In this document: positions 9,358 through 19,321 of the stretch, piece by piece
Layout: every line of letters begins with the position of its first letter
Position numbering within the stretch: position 1 is the stretch's first letter
NCBI GenBank assembly: GCA_943846655.1
Contig: OX044352.1
Span: 1,240,001-1,304,000, forward strand
Length of the DNA stretch: 64,000 nt
Source: Porticoccus sp002390525
GTDB lineage: Bacteria; Pseudomonadota; Gammaproteobacteria; Pseudomonadales; Porticoccaceae
Direction: 5' to 3'
Notes under the pieces: generated by a model
What the model saw: only the letters and a program-made list of their open reading frames with translations
Database searches by the model: none
What the model was told of the DNA's origin: nothing
Made by a program: the position numbers and the translations under genes

Positions 9358-10591
9358 AACGAAGTGCCTCTGCAGGTTGAATTCTGGATGCCTGGTATGC
9401 GGGATAAACTGAGGCTACTATACTGAGTAGGAGGCTCAAGGAGCATATTAAAAATATATCGCCCCACACTAGCATAGATGGAATTTTAATAATGAAAAAA
9501 ATTGATGGATCAAAAACTTGAGATCCAACTATTTTCTCTATCCAGCTTATGATCTCGCCTATGTATATTGCAAGGAAGCATCCAAATATACCGCCAAAAA
9601 TGACGCCTACTATTCCTATTATTAGCCCTTTAATTATAAATATAGAAGCTATCATACTTGCTTTTGCGCCGAGTGTTCTTAACACTGCTATATCCCTCCT
9701 TTTACTATTAACCATGAGCACAAGACAAGCAACGATGTTAAATCCAGCAATAGCTATGATTATAGAGAGCAATAGAACGACAAACCTCTTCTCCATTTTT
9801 ATTGCGTTAAATAAAACTGTCATCTCGGATGCCCACGTTTTTATTTTAAAGGAAGGATGTAGAAGCGTTTTTATATAGGACTCTAATTTTGTTACATCTA
9901 ATGGATCCGCTACTTTCAATTTTACCCCATTTATATTTACACCTAGTCTAAATAACTTTTTTGAATCTTGATAATTGATAAGCGCTAAACCACTATCTAC
10001 TTGTGCACCAACTCTATAGATTCCCATGACATAAAAACGCTTAAAGCGCGGAAATATGCCAATTGGGGTGATATTTAACTCGGGTAACGAGATAGTTACA
10101 GAATCTCCCACATTTACATCTAACGTGTTAGCTAAAATACTTCCAATTATTACACCAAATTTTCCGGGTTCTAGATCATTAATTTTTCCAGCGATCATGT
10201 ACTTACTAACTTCAGAAAATTTGATCTCATGCGACGGAGAAATTCCCTGCAATAAAATACCCTGACTTAAGGAAGATGACGACATCAAGCCGTAACCCTC
10301 AACTAGAGGTGCATAGCTTTGTATACCTTGAATTTTAACTAGCTTGCTCCCCAATGACACCCAGTCACTGATCCCCTTCTCACTAGTTATAGATATATGA
10401 GGTAATACGTTCAAGGTTCTTTTTTTTATCTCTTGATCAAACCCATTCATAACTGACAGTACGACAATCAGAATCGTAACCCCTAAAGACATTGCAATAA
10501 ATGAAACCAAAGAAATAAAAGAAATATAACTATTCCTTTGCTTAGTGACGATATAACGGTAAGCGATTAACAGAGGAGGCATAATCTTCAT
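9347..10591 (-). CDS. lolC: Lipoprotein-releasing permease LolC
   Basis: This 414-residue protein has the same layout as LolE: the N-terminal segment YRYIVTKQRNSYISFISLVS, a first membrane helix, a long periplasmic domain and the FtsX-like C-terminal domain (LVLMVNSKRRDIAVLRTLGA). In the family it recruits LolA through its periplasmic domain. It is the first gene of the lolCDE operon; the ~180 nt upstream to ppiD probably hold its promoter, but I see no convincing boxes. An alternative in-frame ATG lies at 10582. Confidence 0.92.
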   Translation of the reverse strand: MKIMPPLLIAYRYIVTKQRNSYISFISLVSFIAMSLGVTILIVVLSVMNGFDQEIKKRTLNVLPHISITSEKGISDWVSLGSKLVKIQGIQSYAPLVEGYGLMSSSSLSQGILLQGISPSHEIKFSEVSKYMIAGKINDLEPGKFGVIIGSILANTLDVNVGDSVTISLPELNITPIGIFPRFKRFYVMGIYRVGAQVDSGLALINYQDSKKLFRLGVNINGVKLKVADPLDVTKLESYIKTLLHPSFKIKTWASEMTVLFNAIKMEKRFVVLLLSIIIAIAGFNIVACLVLMVNSKRRDIAVLRTLGAKASMIASIFIIKGLIIGIVGVIFGGIFGCFLAIYIGEIISWIEKIVGSQVFDPSIFFIIKIPSMLVWGDIFLICSLSLLLSIVASVYPAYQASRIQPAEALRYDR

Positions 10592-10770
10592 AACTCATAC
10601 TCTTTCATCAAATACATTTTTCTAGTAAAAAATTTTAAGGAAGATATACAGTTATAAATTAAATTATCAATCGGCACTATCAAAAAAATTGGTAAAAATA
10701 TTTTACAATATAGCTAGAGTTAACTTATGCCAAAAGATAATTAAAAAATTAAGTTTTTAGTAAAAAATAT

Positions 10771-12648
10771 TCACTCAGAAACAATATCTGCTTTATTCAA
10801 TAGTGTTGCTATATAAGCGCCATAGTCTCGGTTGGCACTTGATGTTGATCTAGAGCTGGATATTACTTGTTTTTCAGCTAGGCGAAGGGTCTCGTAGTTG
10901 CCATAAGTAACTTTAGTTAGAGCTAATAGCACGTAATCTCCATTTGGCATAATAACATGGTCAGCTATAGGTTTTTTTCCTGGAAAAGTCATTGAAAAAG
11001 CGAACTTTTTTCTAGGATCCATATTTTCTTCAGAGGCATTGATTTTTGCATTAAATTCAACTTGCCATGGAAGATTTTCTATTTTGGCAATAGTTTCAAT
11101 ATTTTCTCCATCATTAAATCTCTCTTTGAGTGAAGCACCATACGATAAAATTTCCTCAGCCGCTAAATTATACTCAATAATTTCTCTAACTTGATCTTCT
11201 ATCTCAACATAAGGTCGGATTTTCGCAGGTATTCTCTCACGAGCAAATAACACTAAGACATGATCGTCTGATATCTCAATCACATCGCTTGCATACCCAT
11301 CTTCAAGAACTGAAGAACTAAAAGCTGCTTCTATAACTTGTTTGTTAGCGGTTATACCCTCACCACCTGAACGATCAAAAGGGTCTGATATCTTTAAATC
11401 TAAATCCATTATATCTGATACACTCTCCAAAGATGTTACGTTATAAGCAAGCTCTTTAAGTTCTTCAATCTTTTCAGGCATTAAATCTTGGGCAATTTGT
11501 AGGGCAAGCTGTTCACGAATAACGGGTTCAGAAACTTTTCTAGTTGGTATTTCCGGCGACTTTATATCAATTAACTTCATGAGATGAATTCCAGCTTTTG
11601 TTTCTACAATTTCAGAAACTTCTCCTACTGAAAGCTTTTGCAGTAATGAATCTAGCTCTAACGGCAGTTCGCCCAAACGGACATAACCAAGATCACCTCC
11701 ATCTTTCGAGGTTAAAAAATCATCAGAATACTCAGTAGCTAGCAATGAAAAATCTTCGTTATTATTAATTTTTTCTTGTATTGAAGCCATAACAGTGAAG
11801 TGGCTATCGTTATCTTTTTTTTCTAGCAGAATATGGGCAGCTCTATAACTTATATCTGCTTGTGCAGTTTCTACTATATTCTGATAACTTTCCTCAATAA
11901 GATCAGCATCAATTTCTACATTTTTTAATAAATCTGAGGATTTCAGTTCTACATACTCTAATACAACCTCTTCTTCAGTAGAAAATTTGGATTTATTTTT
12001 TTCGTAGTAGTCTTTTATTTGGTCGATTGATGCTTGCACCTTATTTTTTTGTGCATCGATCGGTATAGTTAAATAGTGATAATCACGAGATTGATCAAGA
12101 ACATTAGCTATTAACTCTAGTTCTTTTTGCGTCGAAAAACCTGTTGAAACTACACCTTGAAGAAATTGTTGAGCCAAAAAATCAGAATAAATTGCCTTAT
12201 AATGTGATGTAGGTGTGTAGCCCATCTGTTTGACTACAAAGTTATATAAATCAGGATTAAATTTTCCCTCTTTCCTGAATTCAGGAACATCAACCAACAA
12301 AGAGTCAATTGTCTTTTTAGGTATGGACATTCCTAGTTGAGCAGCAGTCTGCTCTTCTATTTTTTGACGAATTAAACGAGACAAAACAGCAGGCCTTAAA
12401 ATATCATCACTTAATAGTGATACATCAATATCTTTGATTTTGCTTTTAATTTGCTGTTTTCTAACAAGTATAGCCTGACGTAGGCTTATTTCAGAAATTG
12501 AATCGCCATTAACGTTAGCTACTTCTTTCTCTGTTGGCCTTGTTTCAAATAATGCATCGACACCAAAAAATACAAAAGGAATAGTGATAATAACAACCAA
12601 AATACCTTTTGTTACACCACTGAGATTATCTCGAAAATCTTGAAGCAT
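10771..12648 (-). CDS. ppiD: Periplasmic chaperone/PPIase PpiD
   Basis: A 625-residue protein with a single N-terminal membrane helix (about 12-32, GILVVIITIPFVFFGVDAL), a SurA_N-like helical domain to about residue 170, and a parvulin domain at roughly 265-360 (AAHILLEKK, GGDLGYV, GIHLMKL). A long C-terminal region follows. PpiD is anchored in the inner membrane and attends proteins leaving the Sec translocon. It follows hupB, the usual gammaproteobacterial order lon-hupB-ppiD. The parvulin active site is often degenerate in PpiD, and I cannot judge catalysis from sequence. Confidence 0.93.
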   Translation of the reverse strand: MLQDFRDNLSGVTKGILVVIITIPFVFFGVDALFETRPTEKEVANVNGDSISEISLRQAILVRKQQIKSKIKDIDVSLLSDDILRPAVLSRLIRQKIEEQTAAQLGMSIPKKTIDSLLVDVPEFRKEGKFNPDLYNFVVKQMGYTPTSHYKAIYSDFLAQQFLQGVVSTGFSTQKELELIANVLDQSRDYHYLTIPIDAQKNKVQASIDQIKDYYEKNKSKFSTEEEVVLEYVELKSSDLLKNVEIDADLIEESYQNIVETAQADISYRAAHILLEKKDNDSHFTVMASIQEKINNNEDFSLLATEYSDDFLTSKDGGDLGYVRLGELPLELDSLLQKLSVGEVSEIVETKAGIHLMKLIDIKSPEIPTRKVSEPVIREQLALQIAQDLMPEKIEELKELAYNVTSLESVSDIMDLDLKISDPFDRSGGEGITANKQVIEAAFSSSVLEDGYASDVIEISDDHVLVLFARERIPAKIRPYVEIEDQVREIIEYNLAAEEILSYGASLKERFNDGENIETIAKIENLPWQVEFNAKINASEENMDPRKKFAFSMTFPGKKPIADHVIMPNGDYVLLALTKVTYGNYETLRLAEKQVISSSRSTSSANRDYGAYIATLLNKADIVSE

Positions 12649-12713
12649 AAATTTCTCTAGTTTTAATACAAAGCATAAATAAAGTTATTTAATCTATAAA
12701 ATTTATTATAAAA

Positions 12714-12738
12714 AAAGACGCATCGCAGATGCGTCTTT
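12714..12738 (-). terminator. Rho-independent terminator after hupB
   Basis: A perfect 11-bp inverted repeat (AAAGACGCATC and its complement, loop of 3 nt) lies 34 nt after the hupB stop. On the minus strand it is followed by a run of T residues, as expected for an intrinsic terminator. The stem also has A residues on its 5' side, so weak bidirectional activity is possible. It separates hupB from ppiD. Confidence 0.88.
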
Positions 12739-12771
12739 AAATTAAAACTCTAAATGCCTTATCAAACCTTC

Positions 12772-13047
12772 TTAAGAGTTAACTGCATCCTTAAGAGCTT
12801 TACCTGCTTTGAAGCTTGGCACATAGGCTGCTTTAATCTGGATCTCTGCACCAGTCTGTGGATTACGGCCTGCACGAGCTGCTCGATGCTTAACTGCAAA
12901 AGTACCGAAACCTACGAGTGAGACTTGATCTTTTTTGGATAACGCTGTGGTAACTGCAGATATTGCTGCATCAAGTGCACGTCCGGCTGAAGCTTTAGAT
13001 AGGTCTGCTCCATCGGCAATTGCATCAACTAATTCAGATTTATTCAC
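12772..13047 (-). CDS. hupB: Histone-like DNA-binding protein HU
   Basis: The 91-residue sequence is a full-length HU: N-terminal helices (MNKSELVDAIADGADLSK), the GFGTF turn, and the DNA-binding arm with RAARAGRNPQTG, where the arm-tip proline intercalates in DNA. The position between lon and ppiD matches hupB (HU-beta) in related genomes. It compacts DNA and assists recombination and transcription. A strong terminator follows it, so it can be transcribed alone. Confidence 0.96.
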   Translation of the reverse strand: MNKSELVDAIADGADLSKASAGRALDAAISAVTTALSKKDQVSLVGFGTFAVKHRAARAGRNPQTGAEIQIKAAYVPSFKAGKALKDAVNS

Positions 13048-13179
13048 AATAATCCCCTTTAATTATGTTTGTGTGGACTAACTTCTAAAGCACTCAAACC
13101 TTTAATTTAGTATTTATTTTTTACGGTTAATCGTGCTACATGAACTTTATATCAACCCTCTGCTGATCGGTCAAGCAAT

Positions 13180-15591
13180 TTAGTGAGTATTAGCGCGGGC
13201 TTCAGGGATAATTTTCTTATTTAGCCCATCTTTAATCACTTTATTATACTCTTCATCTGAGAGCGCTAAAGGCTTTGTGAGCAAAGCAGTATCGAAAACC
13301 TCGTCTATCGATCTTACAGAAATAATTTCAATATCAGCTTTTATATTTTCAGGTATCTCAATAAGTTCATGTTCATTTTCATGAGGAATAATAACTTTAG
13401 TTATACCACCACGATGGGCAGCAAGTAATTTTTCTTTTAGCCCACCAATTTTTAGCACCTCTCCCCTAAGAGTAATCTCTCCAGTCATTGCAATATTTCC
13501 TCTAACTGGTATTCCTGTTAATGCTGATGCAATCACTGTACACATTCCTACCCCAGCACTTGGGCCGTCTTTAGGTGTCGCACCTTCTGGTACGTGTATA
13601 TGAAAATCTAATTTATTATGAAAGTCTTGATGTATACCTAGAGATTGGGCACGATTTCGAACAACAGTCATAGCCGCCTGAATAGATTCCTGCATAACAT
13701 CTCCCAGTGAACCTGTTTTGATGAGCTTACCACTTCCGGTTACAGCGGAAGTTTCTATAGTAAGCAGCTCTCCACCCATCTGGGTCCAAGCTAGCCCAGT
13801 AACCTGACCAATCTGACTTTTTTCATCAACTCGACCAAAGTCATACTTTTTGACTCCAAGCAATTCTTCTAGATTATTGGATGTAACCAAAAAAGAATCA
13901 TGAGTTTCTTTGCGGGTATTTTTAATAACAATTTTTCTACAAAGTTTTGCAAGCTGCTTTTCAAGACCTCTGACCCCAGCTTCTTTTGTGTAGTGGCGAA
14001 TAATATTTATTATAGTTTCTTCTTCGATTGATAATTCTTTTTTCAATAAACCATTTTTTTTAAGTTGTTTTGGCAAAAGATACTTAGATGCAATATTGAG
14101 CTTTTCGTCTTCTGTGTAGCCTGAGATTCTAATTATTTCCATTCTATCAAGAAGCGGAGCTGGTATATCCATTGTATTTGCAGTACATATAAACATCACT
14201 TCAGAAAGATCGTAGTCTACCTCTAAGTAATGATCATTGAATTTATTATTCTGCTCTGGATCAAGAACCTCCAACATAGCAGACGAAGGGTCACCTCGAT
14301 GATCTGTACCCATTTTTTCTATCTCATCAAGTAAAAAAAGTGGATTTTTCACCTTAACTTTCGATAACTTTTGTAATAATTTACCAGGAAGCGATCCTAT
14401 GTATGTCCTTCGGTGCCCTCTTATTTCGGCCTCGTCACGCACACCTCCCAATGACATGCGTGCATACTTTCTTCCTGTTGCTTTAGCAATTGACTCGCCA
14501 AGAGACGTTTTACCTACCCCTGGAGGTCCAACTAGACAAAGAACGGGGCCCTTAAGAGCCTTAACTCGTTTTTGAACAGCTAAAAACTCTAGGATACGCT
14601 CCTTAACATCACTTAATCCATAATGATCCTCGTTGAGAATACGCTCTGCTCTTTTCAAATCATGTCGAACTTTTGTGCGTTTTTTCCAAGGAACACATAT
14701 CAACCAGTCAATATAGCCTCTCAAAACAGAGGCCTCAGCAGACATAGGTGACATAGCTTTAAGTTTTTTTAATTCTGATTTAGCTTTAACTAATGCGTCT
14801 TTTGTCATACCCGCACTAATAATTTTTTCTTCTAACTGAAAAAGGTCGTCATCTTCGTCTGTCTCACCAAGTTCTTTTTGAATAGCCTTCATTTGTTCAT
14901 TCAAAAAGTACTCTTTTTGACTTTTTTCCATCTGTTTTTTAACTCTTGTGCGTATATTTTGACCTATATCAAATAACTCGATCTCTGATTCCATTAAAAC
15001 TAACAAAAGCTCAAATCTATCAATTAGAACATCTAGCTCTAGCATCTTTTGTTTTTGGTTGAGAGATAATGGTAGGTTATTAGCTAAAGTATCCGCTAGA
15101 AGTTCTGCATCTTTTGTGGTGTTGATGGTATTAATTGTTTCGGTAGAAATTTTTTTACTTAGATTCGCATACTGTTGAAATTTATCTAATGCCAATTGTT
15201 TTATTGTACTAGCTTCCTGATCTTGAAGTTTTAGAGATAAATGTTTTTCATATGAAGCTGTGAAGTACCCGTTAGTATCTTCAATCTCAATGATTTTGAT
15301 TCTTTCTGTGCCTTCAATTAAAACTTTTACAGTTCCATCTGGTAATTTAAGCGTCTGTATTATGTTGGATAGAGTTCCATATATATGAAGTGCATTTGCT
15401 TGTGGATCGTCTTCTGTAGCTATTTTTTGAGTAACGACCAGTATCTTTTTATCTTTTGACATGGCCTCATTTAGTGCTGCTATAGACTTATCTCGACCAA
15501 CAAATAAAGGTGTTGTTGAATGCGGATAGACAACTACATCACGCAAAGGAAGCAGTGGTAATCTAATTGAAGGAACTTGCTGTAGCATCAA
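13180..15591 (-). CDS. lon: ATP-dependent protease Lon
   Basis: An 803-residue protein with an N-terminal substrate domain starting RLPLLPLRDVVVYPH, a coiled-coil region, the AAA+ Walker A GPPGVGKTS, and a C-terminal Ser-Lys protease domain. The catalytic dyad is Ser678 (in PKDGPSAG) and Lys721 (in GGLKEKLL); the spacing of 43 is the same as in E. coli Lon. It degrades misfolded and regulatory proteins. A candidate sigma-32 promoter lies just upstream. No anomaly is seen. Confidence 0.97.
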   Translation of the reverse strand: MMLQQVPSIRLPLLPLRDVVVYPHSTTPLFVGRDKSIAALNEAMSKDKKILVVTQKIATEDDPQANALHIYGTLSNIIQTLKLPDGTVKVLIEGTERIKIIEIEDTNGYFTASYEKHLSLKLQDQEASTIKQLALDKFQQYANLSKKISTETINTINTTKDAELLADTLANNLPLSLNQKQKMLELDVLIDRFELLLVLMESEIELFDIGQNIRTRVKKQMEKSQKEYFLNEQMKAIQKELGETDEDDDLFQLEEKIISAGMTKDALVKAKSELKKLKAMSPMSAEASVLRGYIDWLICVPWKKRTKVRHDLKRAERILNEDHYGLSDVKERILEFLAVQKRVKALKGPVLCLVGPPGVGKTSLGESIAKATGRKYARMSLGGVRDEAEIRGHRRTYIGSLPGKLLQKLSKVKVKNPLFLLDEIEKMGTDHRGDPSSAMLEVLDPEQNNKFNDHYLEVDYDLSEVMFICTANTMDIPAPLLDRMEIIRISGYTEDEKLNIASKYLLPKQLKKNGLLKKELSIEEETIINIIRHYTKEAGVRGLEKQLAKLCRKIVIKNTRKETHDSFLVTSNNLEELLGVKKYDFGRVDEKSQIGQVTGLAWTQMGGELLTIETSAVTGSGKLIKTGSLGDVMQESIQAAMTVVRNRAQSLGIHQDFHNKLDFHIHVPEGATPKDGPSAGVGMCTVIASALTGIPVRGNIAMTGEITLRGEVLKIGGLKEKLLAAHRGGITKVIIPHENEHELIEIPENIKADIEIISVRSIDEVFDTALLTKPLALSDEEYNKVIKDGLNKKIIPEARANTH

Positions 15592-15636
15592 AAAAACCTC
15601 ATTTAAAAGTTATGAATCAATATTGACTTCATTAAG

Positions 15637-15663
15637 TATTGGGGCGCAACAAACTAAAACAAG
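15637..15663 (-). promoter_or_regulatory. Candidate heat-shock (sigma-32) promoter of lon
   Basis: Reading the minus strand, CTTGTTT is followed after 12 nt by CCCCAATA. This resembles the sigma-32 consensus CTTGAAA (11-16 nt) CCCCATnT. It lies about 46 nt before the lon ATG. Lon is heat-shock controlled in Enterobacteria, so the site makes sense, but the -35 box is imperfect and the match is by eye. Confidence 0.45.
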
Positions 15664-15723
15664 GCTTATGATAAAAATATTGAACAAAAGATAGTATTTA
15701 TGTTTTTAATAGAACGCTAGTAT

Positions 15724-17013
15724 TTATTCACTCACTGCGGTTTTGGGGTCAGGACTCTCGTAAACTATTAATGGTTCAGACTCTCCACGAACTACAGAGC
15801 CATCTATTACGACTTTAATGATATTTTTTTTAGTTGGGGTTTCATACATAGTATCTAATAAAATATCTTCGATGATTGAACGCAATCCTCTTGCTCCAAT
15901 TTTACGATCGAGTGCTCTCTTAGCTATTTCCTCAGATGCATCATGACGTATATCCAGCTCAACTCCTTCCATCTCAAACATTGCAGTATATTGTTTGATT
16001 AATGAGTTTTTAGGTTCACTTAGTATATTTACAAGTGCACTTAAATCTAATTCTTCGAGGGTTGCTACAACCGGTAATCTGCCAACAAATTCAGGAATTA
16101 GTCCGTAACTTACAAGATCTTCGGGCTCCAAATCAGCCAAAGTATGACCAATGTTTGTATCACTATCTTTAAGTTTTACTGATGCATTAAAACCAATGCC
16201 AGTATTATCAGATCGAACTCTGATTACTTTTTCTAAGCCTGAAAAAGCACCTCCACAAATAAACAAAATATTTGATGTATCAACCTGAATGAACTCTTGT
16301 TGAGGATGTTTTCTACCACCCTGAGGTGGTATTGAAGCCACTGTTCCCTCAATAAGCTTCAATAGCGCTTGCTGTACGCCCTCACCAGAAACATCTCTTG
16401 TGATTGATGGATTATCTGACTTACGTGATATTTTATCAATTTCATCTAAATAAATTATACCGCGCTGAGCCTTGTCAATATCATAATCACATTTTTGTAG
16501 AAGCTTTTGAATAATATTTTCAACATCCTCACCCACATATCCAGCTTCAGTTAGTGTAGTTGCATCAGCAATAGCAAAGGGTACATCAAGCAGTCTAGCG
16601 AGTGTTTCAGCTAATAATGTCTTACCACTTCCTGTGGGGCCCACTAGTAATATATTGCTTTTTCCAAGCTCTACATCTTCTATAGAGCTTGAATCACTTC
16701 TCTGCAGGCGTTTGTAGTGATTATAAACTGCAACCGCTAGTATTTTTTTTGCTTGATCTTGACCAATCACATACTGATTTAAAATATCTTTTATTTCTTT
16801 TGGCTTTGGCAGGCCATCAGAAGATGAAGAATCCAATTCAATCTTTTGAACCTCTTCCAGGATGATATCATTACAAAGCTCGACACATTCATCACAAATA
16901 AACACCAATGGTCCAGCTATGAGCTTACGAACCTGATGTTGGCTTTTATTGCAAAAGGAGCAATACAATAATTTAGTATCTTCGTCGCTAACTTCTGTTG
17001 TGTCGTCTGTCAT
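15724..17013 (-). CDS. clpX: ClpXP unfoldase ClpX
   Basis: A 429-residue AAA+ protein with an N-terminal C4 zinc-binding domain (Cys18, Cys21, Cys40, Cys43), Walker A GPTGSGKT, Walker B IIYLDEIDK, the arginine-finger region and the sensor-2 motif GARGLRSI. The ClpP-contacting IGF loop (TGIGF) is present. It unfolds tagged proteins and feeds them to ClpP. It follows clpP by 44 nt on the same strand, as in most Gammaproteobacteria. Confidence 0.97.
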   Translation of the reverse strand: MTDDTTEVSDEDTKLLYCSFCNKSQHQVRKLIAGPLVFICDECVELCNDIILEEVQKIELDSSSSDGLPKPKEIKDILNQYVIGQDQAKKILAVAVYNHYKRLQRSDSSSIEDVELGKSNILLVGPTGSGKTLLAETLARLLDVPFAIADATTLTEAGYVGEDVENIIQKLLQKCDYDIDKAQRGIIYLDEIDKISRKSDNPSITRDVSGEGVQQALLKLIEGTVASIPPQGGRKHPQQEFIQVDTSNILFICGGAFSGLEKVIRVRSDNTGIGFNASVKLKDSDTNIGHTLADLEPEDLVSYGLIPEFVGRLPVVATLEELDLSALVNILSEPKNSLIKQYTAMFEMEGVELDIRHDASEEIAKRALDRKIGARGLRSIIEDILLDTMYETPTKKNIIKVVIDGSVVRGESEPLIVYESPDPKTAVSE

Positions 17014-17057
17014 ATGTTCTGATCTCTTAGTTCAAAATACAAATATGAAAAAAATTC

Positions 17058-17729
17058 CTATTTAGATTTAGGTCGCTTGTCTAAAACCTCATCAATCAAA
17101 CCGTAAGCTTTCGATTCTTCTGCACTCATAAAATTATCGCGCTCAGTATCTAGTTCAATTTTTTCTATTGGCTGGCCAGTATGGTCTGCAAGACATCGAT
17201 TTAACCTATCACGTATCTTCAAAATTTCTTGGGCATGGATATGTATATCTGAGGCTTGACCGTTAGTACCACCACTTGGTTGATGAATCATATTACGGGA
17301 GTTTGGAAGGCAAAATCTTTTTCCAGGCGCACCTGCTGCCAATAAAAAAGCACCCATACTGGAAGCTTGGCCGATACACATAGTGCTCACATCTGGAGTA
17401 ATGAATTGCATAGTATCGTAAATTGACATGCCAGCAGTTACTGAACCACCTGGAGAATTAATATAGAGATGGATGTCTTTTTCTGGATTTTCAGATTCTA
17501 GGAAAAGTAGTTGAGCAACAATAAGATTGGCCATATAGTCTTCAACTGGGCCGACTAAAAAAATCACTCTTTCTTTTAGTAGGCGTGAGTAAATATCATA
17601 AGAACGTTCTCCACGTGCACTTTGCTCTACGACAATAGGGACTAAACCACCTGCATTTTTAATATCACTATTTGTTGGGAAATCATCAAATTTCATATTT
17701 TTACCTAAATTGATATTATTGGATGACAT
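17058..17729 (-). CDS. clpP: ATP-dependent Clp protease proteolytic subunit ClpP
   Basis: This 223-residue serine protease has the catalytic triad Ser124 (GQASSMG), His149 (MIHQPSGG) and Asp198 (ERDNFM). The spacing 25 and 49 is identical to E. coli ClpP. The N-terminal ~25 residues are a somewhat long propeptide; an internal ATG at codon 12 could be the true start. It forms the tetradecameric chamber served by ClpX. It lies 13 nt after tig and is probably co-transcribed with it. Confidence 0.96.
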   Translation of the reverse strand: MSSNNINLGKNMKFDDFPTNSDIKNAGGLVPIVVEQSARGERSYDIYSRLLKERVIFLVGPVEDYMANLIVAQLLFLESENPEKDIHLYINSPGGSVTAGMSIYDTMQFITPDVSTMCIGQASSMGAFLLAAGAPGKRFCLPNSRNMIHQPSGGTNGQASDIHIHAQEILKIRDRLNRCLADHTGQPIEKIELDTERDNFMSAEESKAYGLIDEVLDKRPKSK

Positions 17730-17742
17730 TATAGCCTATAAA

Positions 17743-19077
17743 TTAAGTGTTATCGGCAACTTGATCTGGGTCTGGTGTAACTGCTTGCTGGTAGTCTACT
17801 GACTCATCAATAACTTCCGCTTGATTTAATACAAAATCTACTACTTGCTCCTGAAGAACATTTGCCTCGATACTCTTTAAGAGCTCAGGGCTATCATAAT
17901 GATATTTAATGACTTCTTCTGGTTGATCATATCCGGCAGCAATTTCTTGAATTTTTTCTCTTACTTTTGCACCATCAACATCTATCTGGTTAGTTTGTAC
18001 AATTTCATTTATGACCAATCCAACTATAGCTCTTCTCTTTGCCTGCTCTTCAAACATTTCATCAGGTAATAACGAAGGATCAAAATTATTTTCTCCGCCA
18101 TCTCCAGCGAGTTTTTGTGCCATTTGTTGTTTTAATCCAGAAATTTCTGTTGCAATTCTTGTTAGGGGAACCTGAATTTCACTATGTAAAGTATGTAGTT
18201 CCTTCATTACACGACCTTTTGTTTTACCCTCGAGCGCATTTTTTAGATCACGCTGCATATTTTGTAAGACCGCTGAACGAAACACCTGTTCTCCTCCAGT
18301 TTTAAGACCAAAGAGTTTGAAAAATTCATCATTTAGAGCAGGTAAAGAGGGTTCTTTGAGCAGATTTAATTTAATTTTAAACTCCACTGATGCGCCCTTG
18401 AGCTCTTCAGATTGATAATTTTCAGGAAAAGTAATCGAAAGAGTTTTTTTATCGCCCAAAGACATTCCGATTATTCCGTCTTCAAATCCCGCAACTGCTG
18501 TTCCACCACCAATTTCTATGGGATAGTTTTCAGCTGATCCACCATCAAACTCTTTTCCATCTTTAATGCCAGTGTAGTCAATTGTTGCTTCATCACCGTG
18601 TACTGCAGGTCGGTCTACTTCATTCCATGTTGCATGTTGTTTACGTAACCCTTGTATCATAATATCGATATCGACGTCCTTTACTTCTGCAGACGGTTTT
18701 AAGATTTTCACCTTCTTTAAGTCTGACAATTCAATCTTAGGAAGGACCTCAAAGGTAGCTATAAACTCAAGATCCTCGCCCGGTTTATCTAATTTTGGCT
18801 CAATATCTGGAGGGCTAGCAGGAGTGACTTTTTCTTTTGTTACCGCCTCATAAAAAGATGCTCTTACTGTTTCACTTACAACTTCTTTTCTTATTCCTTG
18901 TCCATATTTTTGATTAATTATATTAACAGGGACCTTGCCAACGCGAAAACCATCTATCTTTGCTGTTTTGGCAGTCTCTTCAAGACGTTTTTTTACTTCA
19001 TCACCAATACGTTGAGCTGGGACTATAATTGTCATCTTTCGCTCAAGATTAGAAGTTGTTTCTATAGAAACCTGCAT
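17743..19077 (-). CDS. tig: Trigger factor
   Basis: A 444-residue ribosome-associated chaperone. The N-terminal ribosome-binding domain contains the signature region FRVGKVPVNII near residue 45, the central FKBP-type PPIase domain begins about residue 160 (GDEATIDYTG), and a helical C-terminal arm domain follows. It acts on nascent chains leaving the ribosome. It starts the tig-clpP-clpX run and lies 37 nt after tRNA-Leu. Confidence 0.96.
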   Translation of the reverse strand: MQVSIETTSNLERKMTIIVPAQRIGDEVKKRLEETAKTAKIDGFRVGKVPVNIINQKYGQGIRKEVVSETVRASFYEAVTKEKVTPASPPDIEPKLDKPGEDLEFIATFEVLPKIELSDLKKVKILKPSAEVKDVDIDIMIQGLRKQHATWNEVDRPAVHGDEATIDYTGIKDGKEFDGGSAENYPIEIGGGTAVAGFEDGIIGMSLGDKKTLSITFPENYQSEELKGASVEFKIKLNLLKEPSLPALNDEFFKLFGLKTGGEQVFRSAVLQNMQRDLKNALEGKTKGRVMKELHTLHSEIQVPLTRIATEISGLKQQMAQKLAGDGGENNFDPSLLPDEMFEEQAKRRAIVGLVINEIVQTNQIDVDGAKVREKIQEIAAGYDQPEEVIKYHYDSPELLKSIEANVLQEQVVDFVLNQAEVIDESVDYQQAVTPDPDQVADNT

Positions 19078-19114
19078 AGATGCCTCTCAATAAGTCTATA
19101 TTCTAAATTATTAA

Positions 19115-19199
19115 TGGTGCGGACGGAGAGACTCGAACTCTCACACCTTGCGGCACTAGAACCTAAATCTAGCGTGTCTACCAATTCCACCACGTCCGC
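19115..19199 (-). tRNA. tRNA-Leu(UAG)
   Basis: An 85-nt cloverleaf with a long variable arm typical of class II tRNAs, a GCGGACG acceptor stem paired with CGTCCGC, loop TTTAGGT giving anticodon TAG, and an encoded CCA end. It lies just upstream of tig in the same direction, a conserved neighbourhood in many Gammaproteobacteria. Confidence 0.97.
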
Positions 19200-19321
19200 T
19201 AATTATTTAATATTGAAATCTACAAAGATAAGCTCCTGTAGATAAGGGTGCTGATTCTGCCACAGAGGCATCATCCAATCAACAAAAAGAAAGCATATCC
19301 TGACCGCAATAAATATCAGTT

